DNA of 64,000 bases from assembly GCA_030373325.1 (NCBI GenBank), contig JAUCZB010000010.1, positions 1 through 64,000 on the forward strand, read 5' to 3'. This DNA is from Cyanobium sp. CZS25K (GTDB taxonomy: Bacteria; Cyanobacteriota; Cyanobacteriia; PCC-6307; Cyanobiaceae). The notes under the pieces were generated by a model. That model did no database searches, was not told where the DNA came from, and saw nothing but the letters and a program-made list of their open reading frames with translations. Made by a program: the position numbers and the translations under genes. Shown one piece after another: positions 43,782 to 52,902 of this stretch (position 1 is its first letter; the number at the start of each line of letters is the position of its first letter).

Positions 43782-44666
43782 ATGGCACCCCGTCCTTCGG
43801 CGTGGCTGGTGGGGCCAGCCCTTCTGATCGCCAGCTTCGGCCCCCTGACGGCGCCGGCCCGCGGTGCCGAAACCGCGGTGATGGGCAGGCCGATCCAGGC
43901 ACCGTCCCTGGGTCCGGCCAGCGTCGATCCGATCACCGGCCCCCGCAGCCACCTGAACCGGGACTGGATCGGCCTCCGCCCCGTCGAAGCGGACACGCCC
44001 ATCCTGGTGCTGGCCGGCCATGCCGATTCCCAGGGCATCGCGGGGTCCGGCACCAGCGGCGCCGCGGTGGCCGCCGGGGCGCGGCCGATGGTCCCGGGCA
44101 TCAGCGACGAGCTCTACTGGAACATGGTCGTCGCCGAGGCGGTGGTGACCCTGGGCCGGCAGCGGGGGCTGCGCATCAGCACCTTCCGCCCCCCCTTCCG
44201 CACGATCAGCGACGGCGACCACCCCAGCACCAACTGGAGCGTGGGCCGGCAGCACGCCGCCAGCGGCGGCTATGCCCTGGAGATCCACTTCGATGCCTGG
44301 GGACCCGACGGCGTCGGATCGGGGCTGATCCCGCCGCTGCACCGGCCCTTCGGCCGTCTCGACGAAAGCCTGGCCGAGGCCTTCGGTGGCTTCCCCATGG
44401 CCTTCCGTGGTGGCCTGGGGGGTCCCAGGCGCGGCATCGCCCTGCTGGAGGTGGGCAAGCTGGAAGGCACCCTGGAGGGCTTGCTGCGCAACCCCGCCAC
44501 CCGTTCCGACACGGTGATGACCATCGCCAACCGGATCGTGACGGCCCTGGAGATCGGCCTGGGCCGCAGCCCCACCACCACCGCCCAGCCGCTCAGTCCA
44601 CAGCCTGGTGAGGTCGGCAGCGCTCCTCCAGGGAAGGGTCTTCGAGCCAGTTCTGGGGGCGAGTGA
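43782..44666 (+). CDS. Exported N-acetylmuramoyl-L-alanine amidase-like protein
   Basis: 294 residues. An N-terminal signal peptide ([25 protein letters not shown]) and a domain with the zinc-ligand pattern of amidase_3 enzymes: [13 protein letters not shown] (His), [16 protein letters not shown] (Glu), [14 protein letters not shown] (His) and [15 protein letters not shown] (candidate catalytic Glu). That suggests a peptidoglycan hydrolase in the periplasm; the match is from motif spacing only. The 3' end overlaps hemF by 74 bp on the opposite strand. Confidence 0.55.
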   Translation: MAPRPSAWLVGPALLIASFGPLTAPARGAETAVMGRPIQAPSLGPASVDPITGPRSHLNRDWIGLRPVEADTPILVLAGHADSQGIAGSGTSGAAVAAGARPMVPGISDELYWNMVVAEAVVTLGRQRGLRISTFRPPFRTISDGDHPSTNWSVGRQHAASGGYALEIHFDAWGPDGVGSGLIPPLHRPFGRLDESLAEAFGGFPMAFRGGLGGPRRGIALLEVGKLEGTLEGLLRNPATRSDTVMTIANRIVTALEIGLGRSPTTTAQPLSPQPGEVGSAPPGKGLRASSGGE

Positions 44667-45618
44667 ACAGGTCGGTGAGCAGCGCTTCCCGGCTGCCGGG
44701 GGCCGCCGCGTAGCCGTACTCCCAGCGCACAAGCGGCGGCAGCGACATCAGGATCGATTCCGTGCGGCCGTTGGTCTGCAGGCCGAAGATCGTGCCCCGG
44801 TCGAACACCAGGTTGAATTCCACGTAGCGACCGCGGCGGTAGAGCTGGAACTGGCGCTCCACCTCCCCCCAGGGCAGCCCCTGGCGGCGCTCCACGATCG
44901 GCACATAGCTCGGCAGGAAGGCGTTGCCGCAGGCCGAGGCCAGGGCAAACAACTGTTCCCAGTCCTGATGGAGCGGCCCGACGGCCGTGCTGGCCGCCGC
45001 CGCCGGCCCCCCGGGATCACCGCCCTTGTAGAGCACCCCGCCGGGGTCCTGGTAGTCATAGAAGATGCCCCCCACCCCCCGGGTCTCGCCCCGGTGCTTG
45101 AGGAAGAAGTATTCGTCGCACCAGGGCTTGAACACCTTGTAGTACGCGGGATCCACCCCATCGCAGGCCCCCTTGAGGGTGCGATGGAAGTGGCGGGCAT
45201 CCTCCAGGAAGGGGTAGTAGGGGGTGAGGTCGGCGCCCCCTCCGAACCACCACACCGGCCCCGCCTCGAAGTAGCGGTAGTTGAGATGCACCGTGGGCAC
45301 GTAGGGACTGCGGGGGTGCAGCACCATGGAGGTTCCTGTGGCGAACCAGCGGTGGCCCTCCGCTTCGGGCCGCTGGGACAGGATGGAAGGGGGCAGGCGC
45401 TCGCCCTCCACTTCGGAGAAGTTGACCCCTCCCTGCTCGAACACGCGACCTTCCTTCATCACCCGGGAGCGGCCGCCGCCGCCCTCCGGCCGCTCCCAGC
45501 TCTGCTCCTCGAAGCCGCCCTCCCCATCGAGGCTCGCGAGGCCCGCGCAGATCGAATCCTGCAGGCCCATCAGCAGGGCCTTGGCGCGGCTGCGGGAATC
45601 GGCAGGTGGCATCTCCAT
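44593..45618 (-). CDS. hemF: Oxygen-dependent coproporphyrinogen III oxidase
   Basis: Converts coproporphyrinogen III to protoporphyrinogen IX using O2, for haem and chlorophyll. 341 residues, normal length. Landmarks: [73 protein letters not shown] and [20 protein letters not shown]. Start ATG 45618 precedes [12 protein letters not shown]. Divergent from mrp. Confidence 0.97.
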   Translation of the reverse strand: MEMPPADSRSRAKALLMGLQDSICAGLASLDGEGGFEEQSWERPEGGGGRSRVMKEGRVFEQGGVNFSEVEGERLPPSILSQRPEAEGHRWFATGTSMVLHPRSPYVPTVHLNYRYFEAGPVWWFGGGADLTPYYPFLEDARHFHRTLKGACDGVDPAYYKVFKPWCDEYFFLKHRGETRGVGGIFYDYQDPGGVLYKGGDPGGPAAAASTAVGPLHQDWEQLFALASACGNAFLPSYVPIVERRQGLPWGEVERQFQLYRRGRYVEFNLVFDRGTIFGLQTNGRTESILMSLPPLVRWEYGYAAAPGSREALLTDLFTRPQNWLEDPSLEERCRPHQAVD

Positions 45619-45810
45619 GGAAGGGCAGCGCGGCGGACGCGGAACATCCGCTCACCTTTTCAGCCCGTCGGGGGGTCTCACAAGGGTTCGAGAGCCTCTG
45701 TCACGGGCTGAGGAAGTTCCCGGAGAGCCCCGGGGCGGCGCCCCGGCCGGCCCGACCGCCGCAGGGTGCCGCTCCTAGGATCCCGTTCCATCCCGACCGT
45801 GACGCGCCGC

Positions 45811-46917
45811 ATGGCCAGCGCCGACACCCTCCTCGAGGCCCTGCAGCCGCTCTGCGATGCCGGCAGTGGCAAAAGCCTTGTGGAGCTGGGCTGGATCAGC
45901 GACCTGCGTCATCAGGGCAGCCGGGCCGTGTTCCGGCTCACCCTGCCCGGGTTCGCCTCCAGCCAGCGGGAGCGCATCGCGGCCGAGGCCCGCCTTGCCC
46001 TGCTGGCTTTGGAGGGGATCAACGACGTGCAGATCGAACTGGCCCAGCCCGCCGCCGCTCCCTCCTCAGGGCCGATCGGCGCCGCTGGCCACGGCCCCGG
46101 TGGCGGCCAGCTGCCGGAACGGCAGGGCATCCCCGGCGTGCGCCAGGTGATCGCCGTCAGCAGCGGCAAAGGGGGCGTCGGCAAGAGCACGGTGGCGGTG
46201 AACCTCGCCTGCGCTCTGGCCGCCTCCGGCCTGCGGGTGGGCCTGCTCGATGCCGATATCTACGGGCCCAATGCCCCCACCATGCTCGGCGTGGCCGACC
46301 GCAGCCCCCAGGTGTCGGGCAGCGGCAATGACCAGGTGCTGGAGCCGATCGAGAGCTGCGGCATCGTCATGGTGTCGATGGGCCTGCTGATCCAGGAGAA
46401 CCAGCCGGTGGTATGGCGGGGCCCCATGCTCAACGGCATCATCCGCCAGTTCCTTTATCAGGTGAACTGGGGCGAACGCGACGTGCTGGTGGTGGATCTG
46501 CCCCCCGGCACCGGCGATGCCCAGCTCACCCTCGCCCAGGCCGTGCCCATGGCCGGCGTGGTGATCGTCACCACTCCCCAGCAGGTGTCGCTGCAGGACG
46601 CCCGCCGCGGCCTGGCGATGTTCCTGCAGATGGGGGTGCCGGTGCTGGGGGTGGTGGAGAACATGACCGCCTTCATTCCCCCCGATCTGCCCGACCGCCG
46701 CTACGCCCTGTTCGGCAGCGGTGGCGGCCGCCTGCTGGCGGACGAGGCGGGAGTGCCGCTGCTGGCCCAGTTGCCGATGGAGATGCCCGTGCTCGAGGGC
46801 GGGGAGCGGGGCCGGCCGGTGGTCCTGTCCGCGCCCAGCTCCGCCAGCGGCCGCGCGTTCACCGAGCTCGCCGAACGGCTGAGCGCCGGCTGCGCCCTCA
46901 GCCCGGCCCTCGCCTGA
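45811..46917 (+). CDS. mrp: Mrp/ApbC-type P-loop ATPase, iron-sulphur cluster carrier
   Basis: 368 residues. An N-terminal MIP18-like (DUF59) domain (SLVELGWISDLRHQGSRAVF) is followed by a Ala/Gly-rich linker and the NTPase: [20 protein letters not shown] (deviant Walker A), GLLDADIYGPNAPTMLG, VVDLPPGTGDAQLTLAQAVP. Mrp proteins carry Fe-S clusters on a C-terminal CxxC; here the corresponding segment ENMTAFIPPDLPDRRYALFG has no cysteine. rodA follows 4 bp later. Confidence 0.92.
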   Translation: MASADTLLEALQPLCDAGSGKSLVELGWISDLRHQGSRAVFRLTLPGFASSQRERIAAEARLALLALEGINDVQIELAQPAAAPSSGPIGAAGHGPGGGQLPERQGIPGVRQVIAVSSGKGGVGKSTVAVNLACALAASGLRVGLLDADIYGPNAPTMLGVADRSPQVSGSGNDQVLEPIESCGIVMVSMGLLIQENQPVVWRGPMLNGIIRQFLYQVNWGERDVLVVDLPPGTGDAQLTLAQAVPMAGVVIVTTPQQVSLQDARRGLAMFLQMGVPVLGVVENMTAFIPPDLPDRRYALFGSGGGRLLADEAGVPLLAQLPMEMPVLEGGERGRPVVLSAPSSASGRAFTELAERLSAGCALSPALA

Positions 46918-46921
46918 AGCA

Positions 46922-48190
46922 ATGGCGGTTCTCAGCCCCCGGCGCGGTGGGTTCGCCGCCAAGGGGGCCAAGCGGCGCGGCACCGGCTTCGACCCCCTGC
47001 TCTGGGGCATTCCCATCGCCCTCACCCTGCTGGCGGGGATCCTGATCGCCAGCACCCAGCGCCAGCAGGCCACCACCGACTGGTACCAGCACTGGGTCAC
47101 CGCGGGGGTGGGGCTGGCCGTGGCCGTGCTGCTGGCCCGGGTACCGCTCGAGCGCATCGCCCGTTTCCAGTGGCCGATCTACATCCTGATGGTGGCGAGC
47201 CTGATCGCGGTGCGGGTCATCGGGGTCAGCGCCCTCGGGGCGCAGAGCTGGATCAACATCGGCGGCTTCTACGTGCAGCCTTCGGAATTCGCCAAGGTGG
47301 CGGCCATCCTTCTGCTGGCGGGCGTTCTCTCGAAGTACCCGGTGGAACGGCCGATCGATCTGCTGCGGCCGGTGGGGATGATCAGCATCCCCTGGCTGCT
47401 GGTGTTCGTGCAGCCGGATCTCGGCACCTCCCTGGTGTTCGGGGCGGTGCTGCTCGTGATGCTGTTCTGGGCGGGCATGCCCGCCACCTGGCTGCTGCTG
47501 CTGCTCTCGCCGCTGTTCACGGCGATCATGGCCGGCACCATCCCATGGCTGCTGCTGGGCTGGGTGCCGCTGATGGGGTGGGTGGCGTGGCGCTCCCTGC
47601 CCTGGAGGACGATCGGGCTGATGCTGGTGCTGGCCGTCCAGGGACTGTTTGCCGTGGGGACCCCCTGGCTGTGGGAGCACGGGCTGCGGCCCCACCAGCG
47701 CGACCGGCTCACCCTGTTCCTCGATCCGGCCCAGGATCCCCTCGGTGGCGGCTACCACCTGCTGCAGAGCACCGTGGGGATCGGCTCCGGCCAGCTCTGG
47801 GGCACCGGCCTGATGAACGGCTCGCTCACCAAGCTGCGCTTCATCCCTGAACAGCACACCGATTTCATCTTCAGCGCCCTGGGGGAGGAGACCGGCTTCA
47901 TTGGCTCGATGCTGGTGGTGGTGGGCTTCGTCGTGCTGATCGGGCGCCTGCTGCAGATCGCCAGCCGTGCCGCCAGTGACTACGAATCCCTCGTGGTGGT
48001 GGGGATCGGCGCCATGCTGATGTTCCAGGTGGTGGTGAACGTCAACATGACCATCGGCCTCGGACCCATCACCGGCATCCCCCTCCCCTTCCTGAGCTAT
48101 GGCCGTTCGGCCATGCTCGTCAACTGCATCAGCCTCGGGCTCTGCGCCTCCGTGGCCAGGCGCAGCCGCAGCCTGCGGCGATGGTGGTGA
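46922..48190 (+). CDS. rodA: Peptidoglycan glycosyltransferase RodA (SEDS family)
   Basis: 422 residues, about ten transmembrane helices. Signatures: GAQSWINIGGFYVQPSEFAK, LLVFVQPDLGTSLVFGAVLL, the catalytic-loop region GIGSGQLWGTGLMNGSLTKL and EQHTDFIFSALGEETGFIGS, and the end GITGIPLPFLSYGRSAML split over the last helices. It polymerises glycan in elongation. Spacing and direction place it in a unit with mrp and the histidine kinase gene, which overlaps its end by 10 bp. Confidence 0.94.
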   Translation: MAVLSPRRGGFAAKGAKRRGTGFDPLLWGIPIALTLLAGILIASTQRQQATTDWYQHWVTAGVGLAVAVLLARVPLERIARFQWPIYILMVASLIAVRVIGVSALGAQSWINIGGFYVQPSEFAKVAAILLLAGVLSKYPVERPIDLLRPVGMISIPWLLVFVQPDLGTSLVFGAVLLVMLFWAGMPATWLLLLLSPLFTAIMAGTIPWLLLGWVPLMGWVAWRSLPWRTIGLMLVLAVQGLFAVGTPWLWEHGLRPHQRDRLTLFLDPAQDPLGGGYHLLQSTVGIGSGQLWGTGLMNGSLTKLRFIPEQHTDFIFSALGEETGFIGSMLVVVGFVVLIGRLLQIASRAASDYESLVVVGIGAMLMFQVVVNVNMTIGLGPITGIPLPFLSYGRSAMLVNCISLGLCASVARRSRSLRRWW

Positions 48191-49575
48191 GCCTGGGGGA
48201 ACTGCGTGCGCTGCTGGCGGACGGCGTACCGGCGGGGCGGGGGGACGAAGACAGCGTCAGGCGTCAGTGGTGGGCCGCCCTGGCCACCGTTCAGGAAGAT
48301 CTGCTTGGGGCGTCCCCTCCCCAGGCCGGCGTCTGGCTGGCGGCCCCCCTGCCGGCCCTCTACGAGCCCTCCCTGCTGGAGTGGCTCGACGGCTGGGTCT
48401 GGACACCCGTGGAGGTGGGCAACCTGATGCCATCAGGGCTGCCGCTGCTGCCCGGCCTGCCGCCCCCCCAGGGAAACGCCCCCCAGGGGACCGCCGGACG
48501 GCCGGGGGGCTTCCGGCGCCTGAGCCTGCGTGAGGACGACGGCACCGATCCGCTGCTGGTGCTGATCACCCCGGTGCTGCAGGTGGCCCTGACCCTTGAT
48601 GGCCCCCCGCAGGCGCGCCGGCTGGTGGTGCGCTTCGAGGCCTCGATCCTGTCGGCCGCCCTGGAGCTGCTCGATCGCCGCCTGGCCCAGGACGATCCGG
48701 CTGCGGGCCTGGGGCTGCGCCGCCGGCTGCAGCTGCTTGGCCCACTGCGCAACGCGCCCGATCTGGGCACCCGCTTCTGGCCCCTGCTGGCCCAGCGGCT
48801 GGCCTCCATGGCCCCCAGCGTCACCCTGCAGCCGCTCGTGCACGGCGAGAAACGCAGCGAGGGCAGCGACGCTGTGAGCAGCGAACTGGCCCTGCTCGAG
48901 GCCCTCACCCATGAGGTGCGCACCCCGCTGGCCACCATCCGGACCCTGATCCGCTCCCTGCTGCGCCGCGCCGACCTGCCGGCGGTGGTGCGCCAACGGC
49001 TGGAGCAGATCGACGGGGAGTGCAGCGAGCAGATCGACCGCTTCGGTCTCATCTTCCTGGCGGCGGAACTGCAGCGACAGCCCGGCAGTGGCCAGCCCCT
49101 GAGCGACAGCGAACTGGCCCGGACGGATCTGAGCCGGCTCCTCTATCAGCTGGAGGCGCTCTGGCATCGCCAGCTGGGCCGGCGGGACCTCAAGCTGGTG
49201 CTCGAGATCGCCGCCGACCTGCCGCCGGTGATGAGCGATCCCAGCCGGCTGGAAACCATGCTCGGTGGGCTGATGGATCGGTTCAGCCGCAGCCTGCCCA
49301 GCGGCAGCGAGGTGCGGTTGCGGTTGCTGCCGGCAGGGTCGCGGCTGAAACTGCAGCTCAGCAGCGACGACCCCGAGAGCCGCGAGGCCGATGGGCTGGC
49401 GGCCGCCGTGCCGATGCCGGTGGGGCCGGTGCTGAGCTGGAACCCGGAGACCGGCAGCCTGCAACTCAGTCGCCAGGCCACCCAGCGGCTCTTCCACCGC
49501 CTCGGGGGCCGGCTCACCGAACGGGGGGGCAGCAACCTGACCGTGTTCTTCCCGATCGCCGAGCGGAGCGGCTGA
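48181..49575 (+). CDS. Histidine kinase-like protein with degenerate ATPase domain
   Basis: 464 residues, soluble. An N-terminal ~220 residues resemble a DICT/GAF-like sensor but are not assignable. The HisKA helix carries a normal H-box: LLEALTHEVRTPLATIRTLI (His244). The following ATPase-like domain is incomplete: the N-box reads ETMLGGLMDRFSRSLPSGSE without the usual Asn, and no DxGxG/GxG loop is evident. It may be inactive as a kinase and act as a phosphotransfer or binding partner. Overlap with rodA suggests coupling. Confidence 0.72.
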   Translation: MVVSLGELRALLADGVPAGRGDEDSVRRQWWAALATVQEDLLGASPPQAGVWLAAPLPALYEPSLLEWLDGWVWTPVEVGNLMPSGLPLLPGLPPPQGNAPQGTAGRPGGFRRLSLREDDGTDPLLVLITPVLQVALTLDGPPQARRLVVRFEASILSAALELLDRRLAQDDPAAGLGLRRRLQLLGPLRNAPDLGTRFWPLLAQRLASMAPSVTLQPLVHGEKRSEGSDAVSSELALLEALTHEVRTPLATIRTLIRSLLRRADLPAVVRQRLEQIDGECSEQIDRFGLIFLAAELQRQPGSGQPLSDSELARTDLSRLLYQLEALWHRQLGRRDLKLVLEIAADLPPVMSDPSRLETMLGGLMDRFSRSLPSGSEVRLRLLPAGSRLKLQLSSDDPESREADGLAAAVPMPVGPVLSWNPETGSLQLSRQATQRLFHRLGGRLTERGGSNLTVFFPIAERSG

Positions 49576-49676
49576 GGCGGGACGCCGGGTTTGTTGACGG
49601 GTGTGAAGAGTCCGCAGAGGGCACCTGGAAGCCCAAAAACACGGTGCTAGCTTCCGCCTGAAACGGTCTGCAAGTC

Positions 49677-50108
49677 ATGCCTGATACGGCCCTCCACGGT
49701 CAACTTCCGAAGTCCATCGGCAGCACCGGTGGCTTGCTGAACTCAGCCGAAACCGAAGAGAAGTACGCCATCACCTGGAGCAGCTCCAAGGCCCAGGCGT
49801 TCGAGCTCCCCACCGGCGGCGCCGCGGAGATGAACGAAGGCGACAACCTCATGTACTTCGCCCGGAAGGAGCAGTGCCTGGCCCTGGGCACCCAGCTGCG
49901 CACCAAGTTCAAGCCCCGGATCGAGGACTACAAGATCTACCGGATCTACCCCGGCGGCGACACCGAATTCCTGCATCCCAAGGACGGCGTCTTCCCCGAG
50001 AAGGTCAACGAAGGTCGGGCCATGGTGGGCCACACCCCCCGCAGCATCGGCGCCAACCCCAACCCCGCCAGCCTCAAGTTCAGCGGCAAGGCCACCCACG
50101 AAGCCTGA
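49677..50108 (+). CDS. psaD: Photosystem I reaction centre subunit II (PsaD)
   Basis: 143-residue stromal subunit of photosystem I that forms the ferredoxin docking site. Landmarks: [24 protein letters not shown] start (here [20 protein letters not shown]), [40 protein letters not shown], and [23 protein letters not shown] 49677. A terminator follows, so it is a single-gene unit. Confidence 0.98.
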   Translation: MPDTALHGQLPKSIGSTGGLLNSAETEEKYAITWSSSKAQAFELPTGGAAEMNEGDNLMYFARKEQCLALGTQLRTKFKPRIEDYKIYRIYPGGDTEFLHPKDGVFPEKVNEGRAMVGHTPRSIGANPNPASLKFSGKATHEA

Positions 50109-50134
50109 GCTGCACCGGCCAGCACCTATAACGG

Positions 50135-50159
50135 CGGGGCCGGGAGCCCCGTTTTTTTT
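50135..50159 (+). terminator. Rho-independent terminator after psaD
   Basis: CGGGGC (50135-50140) with GCCCCG (50146-50151), loop CGGGA, followed by eight T. It lies 26 bp after psaD and 17 bp before trpE. Confidence 0.88.
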
Positions 50160-50176
50160 GCCTGCCTGTCGCCGTG

Positions 50177-51742
50177 ATGCCCGGTTCTGATCGCAGCGCC
50201 TTCCTCGCCCGGATCGCCGGTGGGGAGCCAGGCGCTGACTTGGCCGTCAATCTCCTGCCCCTCTGGAAGCGCTGGCCCGCCGACCTGGAGACCCCCCTGA
50301 CCACCTGGTTGAAGGTTGGGGCGGGGGGCGGCCATGGCGTGCTGCTGGAGTCGGTCGAGGGGGGCGAGCAGCTGGGTCGCTGGAGCTTCATCGTCAGCGA
50401 CCCGCTCTGGACCCTCACCTGTCGCGGCGACCGGGGCGAGCGGCGCTGGCGGGATGGCCGCAGCGAACACCTCCAGGGCAATCCCTTCACCCTGTTGCGG
50501 GAGGCGCTGGCACCCCTGCGCCCCGGTCCCGTGGCGGGTCTGCCGAAGGTGGCCCAGCTGTTCGGCTTCTGGGGCTACGAGCTGATCCATTGGATCGAAC
50601 CCAGCGTGCCGGTGCACAGCGCCCCGAAGGGGGCCCCGCCGGACGGCTGCTGGATGCTGGCCGACAGCCTGCTGGTGTTCGACCAGGTGAAGCGCCAGAT
50701 CACAGCGGTGGCCTACGTGGATCTCTCGAGCGGAGCCGATCCCGGCGAGGCCTACGACCAGGCGGCGGCGCGCATCGAGGCCCTGGAAACCCGCATGCAC
50801 GCCCCCCTGCCCGGCGATGTCAAACCCCTGGCCTGGCATGAGGCGAGCGGAGCCGAGCTCGCCACCCAAAGCAACCGCAGCCAGGCCGACTTCGAAGCCG
50901 CCGTGGCCACCGCCGCCGAGCACATCGCTGCGGGCGACGTGTTCCAGCTGGTGCTGAGCCAGCGACTGGAAACCCGGGTGACCCACGATCCCTTCGATCT
51001 CTACCGCAGCCTGCGGATGGTGAATCCCTCGCCCTACATGGCCTTTTTCAACTTCGGCGACTGGCACCTGATCGGCTCCAGCCCCGAGGTGATGGTGAAG
51101 GCCGAGCCCTGCGCCGAGGGGGTGCGGGCCTCCCTGCGACCGATCGCCGGCACCCGTCCCCGTGGCGAGGATGCCCAGCGGGATGCGGCGCTGGCCGAGG
51201 AGCTGCTGGCCGATCCGAAGGAGCGGGCGGAGCACGTGATGCTGGTCGATCTCGGCCGCAACGACCTGGGCAGGGTCTGCCGCGCCGGCACGGTGCGGGT
51301 CACCGAACTGATGGTGATCGAGAAGTATTCCCACGTGATGCACATCGTCAGCGAGGTGGAGGGGCTGCTGACCGAGGATCACGACATCTGGGACCTGCTG
51401 ATGGCGTCCTTCCCCGCCGGCACCGTGAGTGGAGCTCCCAAGATCCGCGCCATGCAGCTGATCCACGCCCTGGAACCGGATGCCCGCGGGCCCTATTCCG
51501 GGGTCTATGGGGCCGTGGATCTCACCGGCGCCCTGAACACGGCGATCACGATCCGCACCATGGTGGTGCGGCCCCACCCCGACGGCGGCTGGCGGGTGCA
51601 GGTGCAGGCCGGTGCCGGGATCGTGGCCGATTCCCGGCCGGAGGCGGAGTACCAGGAAACCCGCAACAAGGCGCGCGGGATGCTCAAGGCCCTCGCCTGC
51701 CTGGAGCCGATCCCGGCCGCTGCTGCCGAAGCGGCGCCATGA
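50177..51742 (+). CDS. trpE: Anthranilate synthase component I
   Basis: First enzyme of tryptophan synthesis from chorismate. About 521 residues; a GTG one codon upstream is an alternative. The feedback site LLES (GVLLESVEGGEQLGRWSFIV) is present. The catalytic domain has RSLRMVNPSPYMAFFNFGDW, LRPIAGTRPRGEDAQRDAAL, LVDLGRNDLGRVCRAGTVRV and ASFPAGTVSGAPKIRAMQLI. There is no fused TrpG, so the glutamine amidotransferase is elsewhere. Its stop overlaps the gshA ATG. Confidence 0.95.
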   Translation: MPGSDRSAFLARIAGGEPGADLAVNLLPLWKRWPADLETPLTTWLKVGAGGGHGVLLESVEGGEQLGRWSFIVSDPLWTLTCRGDRGERRWRDGRSEHLQGNPFTLLREALAPLRPGPVAGLPKVAQLFGFWGYELIHWIEPSVPVHSAPKGAPPDGCWMLADSLLVFDQVKRQITAVAYVDLSSGADPGEAYDQAAARIEALETRMHAPLPGDVKPLAWHEASGAELATQSNRSQADFEAAVATAAEHIAAGDVFQLVLSQRLETRVTHDPFDLYRSLRMVNPSPYMAFFNFGDWHLIGSSPEVMVKAEPCAEGVRASLRPIAGTRPRGEDAQRDAALAEELLADPKERAEHVMLVDLGRNDLGRVCRAGTVRVTELMVIEKYSHVMHIVSEVEGLLTEDHDIWDLLMASFPAGTVSGAPKIRAMQLIHALEPDARGPYSGVYGAVDLTGALNTAITIRTMVVRPHPDGGWRVQVQAGAGIVADSRPEAEYQETRNKARGMLKALACLEPIPAAAAEAAP

Positions 51743-52902
51743 CCGCTCCCCTGCTGCTGAAGGGCTTCGAAGTGGAGATGTACACCGGCCGGGCCGATGG
51801 CACGGTGGTGGGCTGCTCCGCGGAAGCGGCCGCCGAACTGGCGGGGTTCATGACCGAACCGGACCAGCGCAACCTCGAGTACGTCACCCCGCCCGAAGCC
51901 TCCTACATCAACCAGTTGGAGCTGCTGCTGGAACCGCGCCGCCGCCTGCGTCGCTGGCTCCAGCCCCGCCGGCTCACCCTGCTGCCGGGCAGCACCCTGA
52001 GCCTGGGGGACAGCCGCCGCTTCGAGCGCTCCGACCCCGCCAACCCTTACCACACCTATATCGAGGCCACCTACGGCACCCGGGTGGTGACCGCCAGCGT
52101 CCACATCAACCTGGGCCTGACGGAGATGGACGCCCTGTTCGCAGGCCTGCGGCTGCTGCGCTGCGAAGCCTCCCTGCTGCTGGCCCTCAGCGCCAGCTCC
52201 CCCTTCCTCGACGGGGAGGTCACCGGGGCCCATTCCCAGCGCTGGCTGCAGTTTCCGATCACGCCGCCCCTGGTGCCCCTGTTCCGGGACCACCGCCACT
52301 ACATCAACTGGATGGAGGAGCAGCTCGCCGCCGGGGCGATGCGCAACGTCCGCCACCTCTGGACGTCGGTGCGGCCCAACGGCGACGACCGGCCCCATGG
52401 CCTCAACCGTCTGGAGATCCGCATCTGCGATCTGATCGACGATCCGCTGCTGCTGCTGGCGGTCACCGCCTTCACCGAACTGCGCCTGCAACAACTGCTG
52501 CGGGATCCCGAGGACCAGGATCCGCAGGCCGCCAGCCGGTTCGGGGCCGCTGATCTGGAGGCCCTCGCCGACGCCAACGACCGGGCGGCGGCCCGCTCCA
52601 GCCTCCAGGCCCGTCTGGTGCACTGGCGAACCGGAGAGACGGTCGAGGCCCGCGCCTGGATCGCCGCCGAACTGGAGACGATGGCCCCGCTGGCGGCCGA
52701 GCTGGGGCTGGAGCGCTGGCTGGCCCCGCTCCATGAGCTGCTCGCCACCGGCAACCAGGCCATGCGTTGGCTGGCACGCCATGGGCGCGGCGAAAGCATC
52801 GGTGCCATCATCGGCAGCGAGGCCTTGGCTCTCGAGACGCGGGAAAAGGCCCTGGACGCATGGCTGGCGACAGAAGCAGCCCAGGCTCTTGGAGGATCAT
52901 GA
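51739..52902 (+). CDS. gshA: Glutamate-cysteine ligase, cyanobacterial type
   Basis: 387 residues, the first step of glutathione synthesis. Sequence pattern of the cyanobacterial GshA family: [60 protein letters not shown] and [20 protein letters not shown]. The ATG overlaps the trpE stop (ATGA) and its own stop overlaps the ppc ATG, so trpE-gshA-ppc are chained by 4-bp overlaps. Confidence 0.9.
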   Translation: MTAPLLLKGFEVEMYTGRADGTVVGCSAEAAAELAGFMTEPDQRNLEYVTPPEASYINQLELLLEPRRRLRRWLQPRRLTLLPGSTLSLGDSRRFERSDPANPYHTYIEATYGTRVVTASVHINLGLTEMDALFAGLRLLRCEASLLLALSASSPFLDGEVTGAHSQRWLQFPITPPLVPLFRDHRHYINWMEEQLAAGAMRNVRHLWTSVRPNGDDRPHGLNRLEIRICDLIDDPLLLLAVTAFTELRLQQLLRDPEDQDPQAASRFGAADLEALADANDRAAARSSLQARLVHWRTGETVEARAWIAAELETMAPLAAELGLERWLAPLHELLATGNQAMRWLARHGRGESIGAIIGSEALALETREKALDAWLATEAAQALGGS

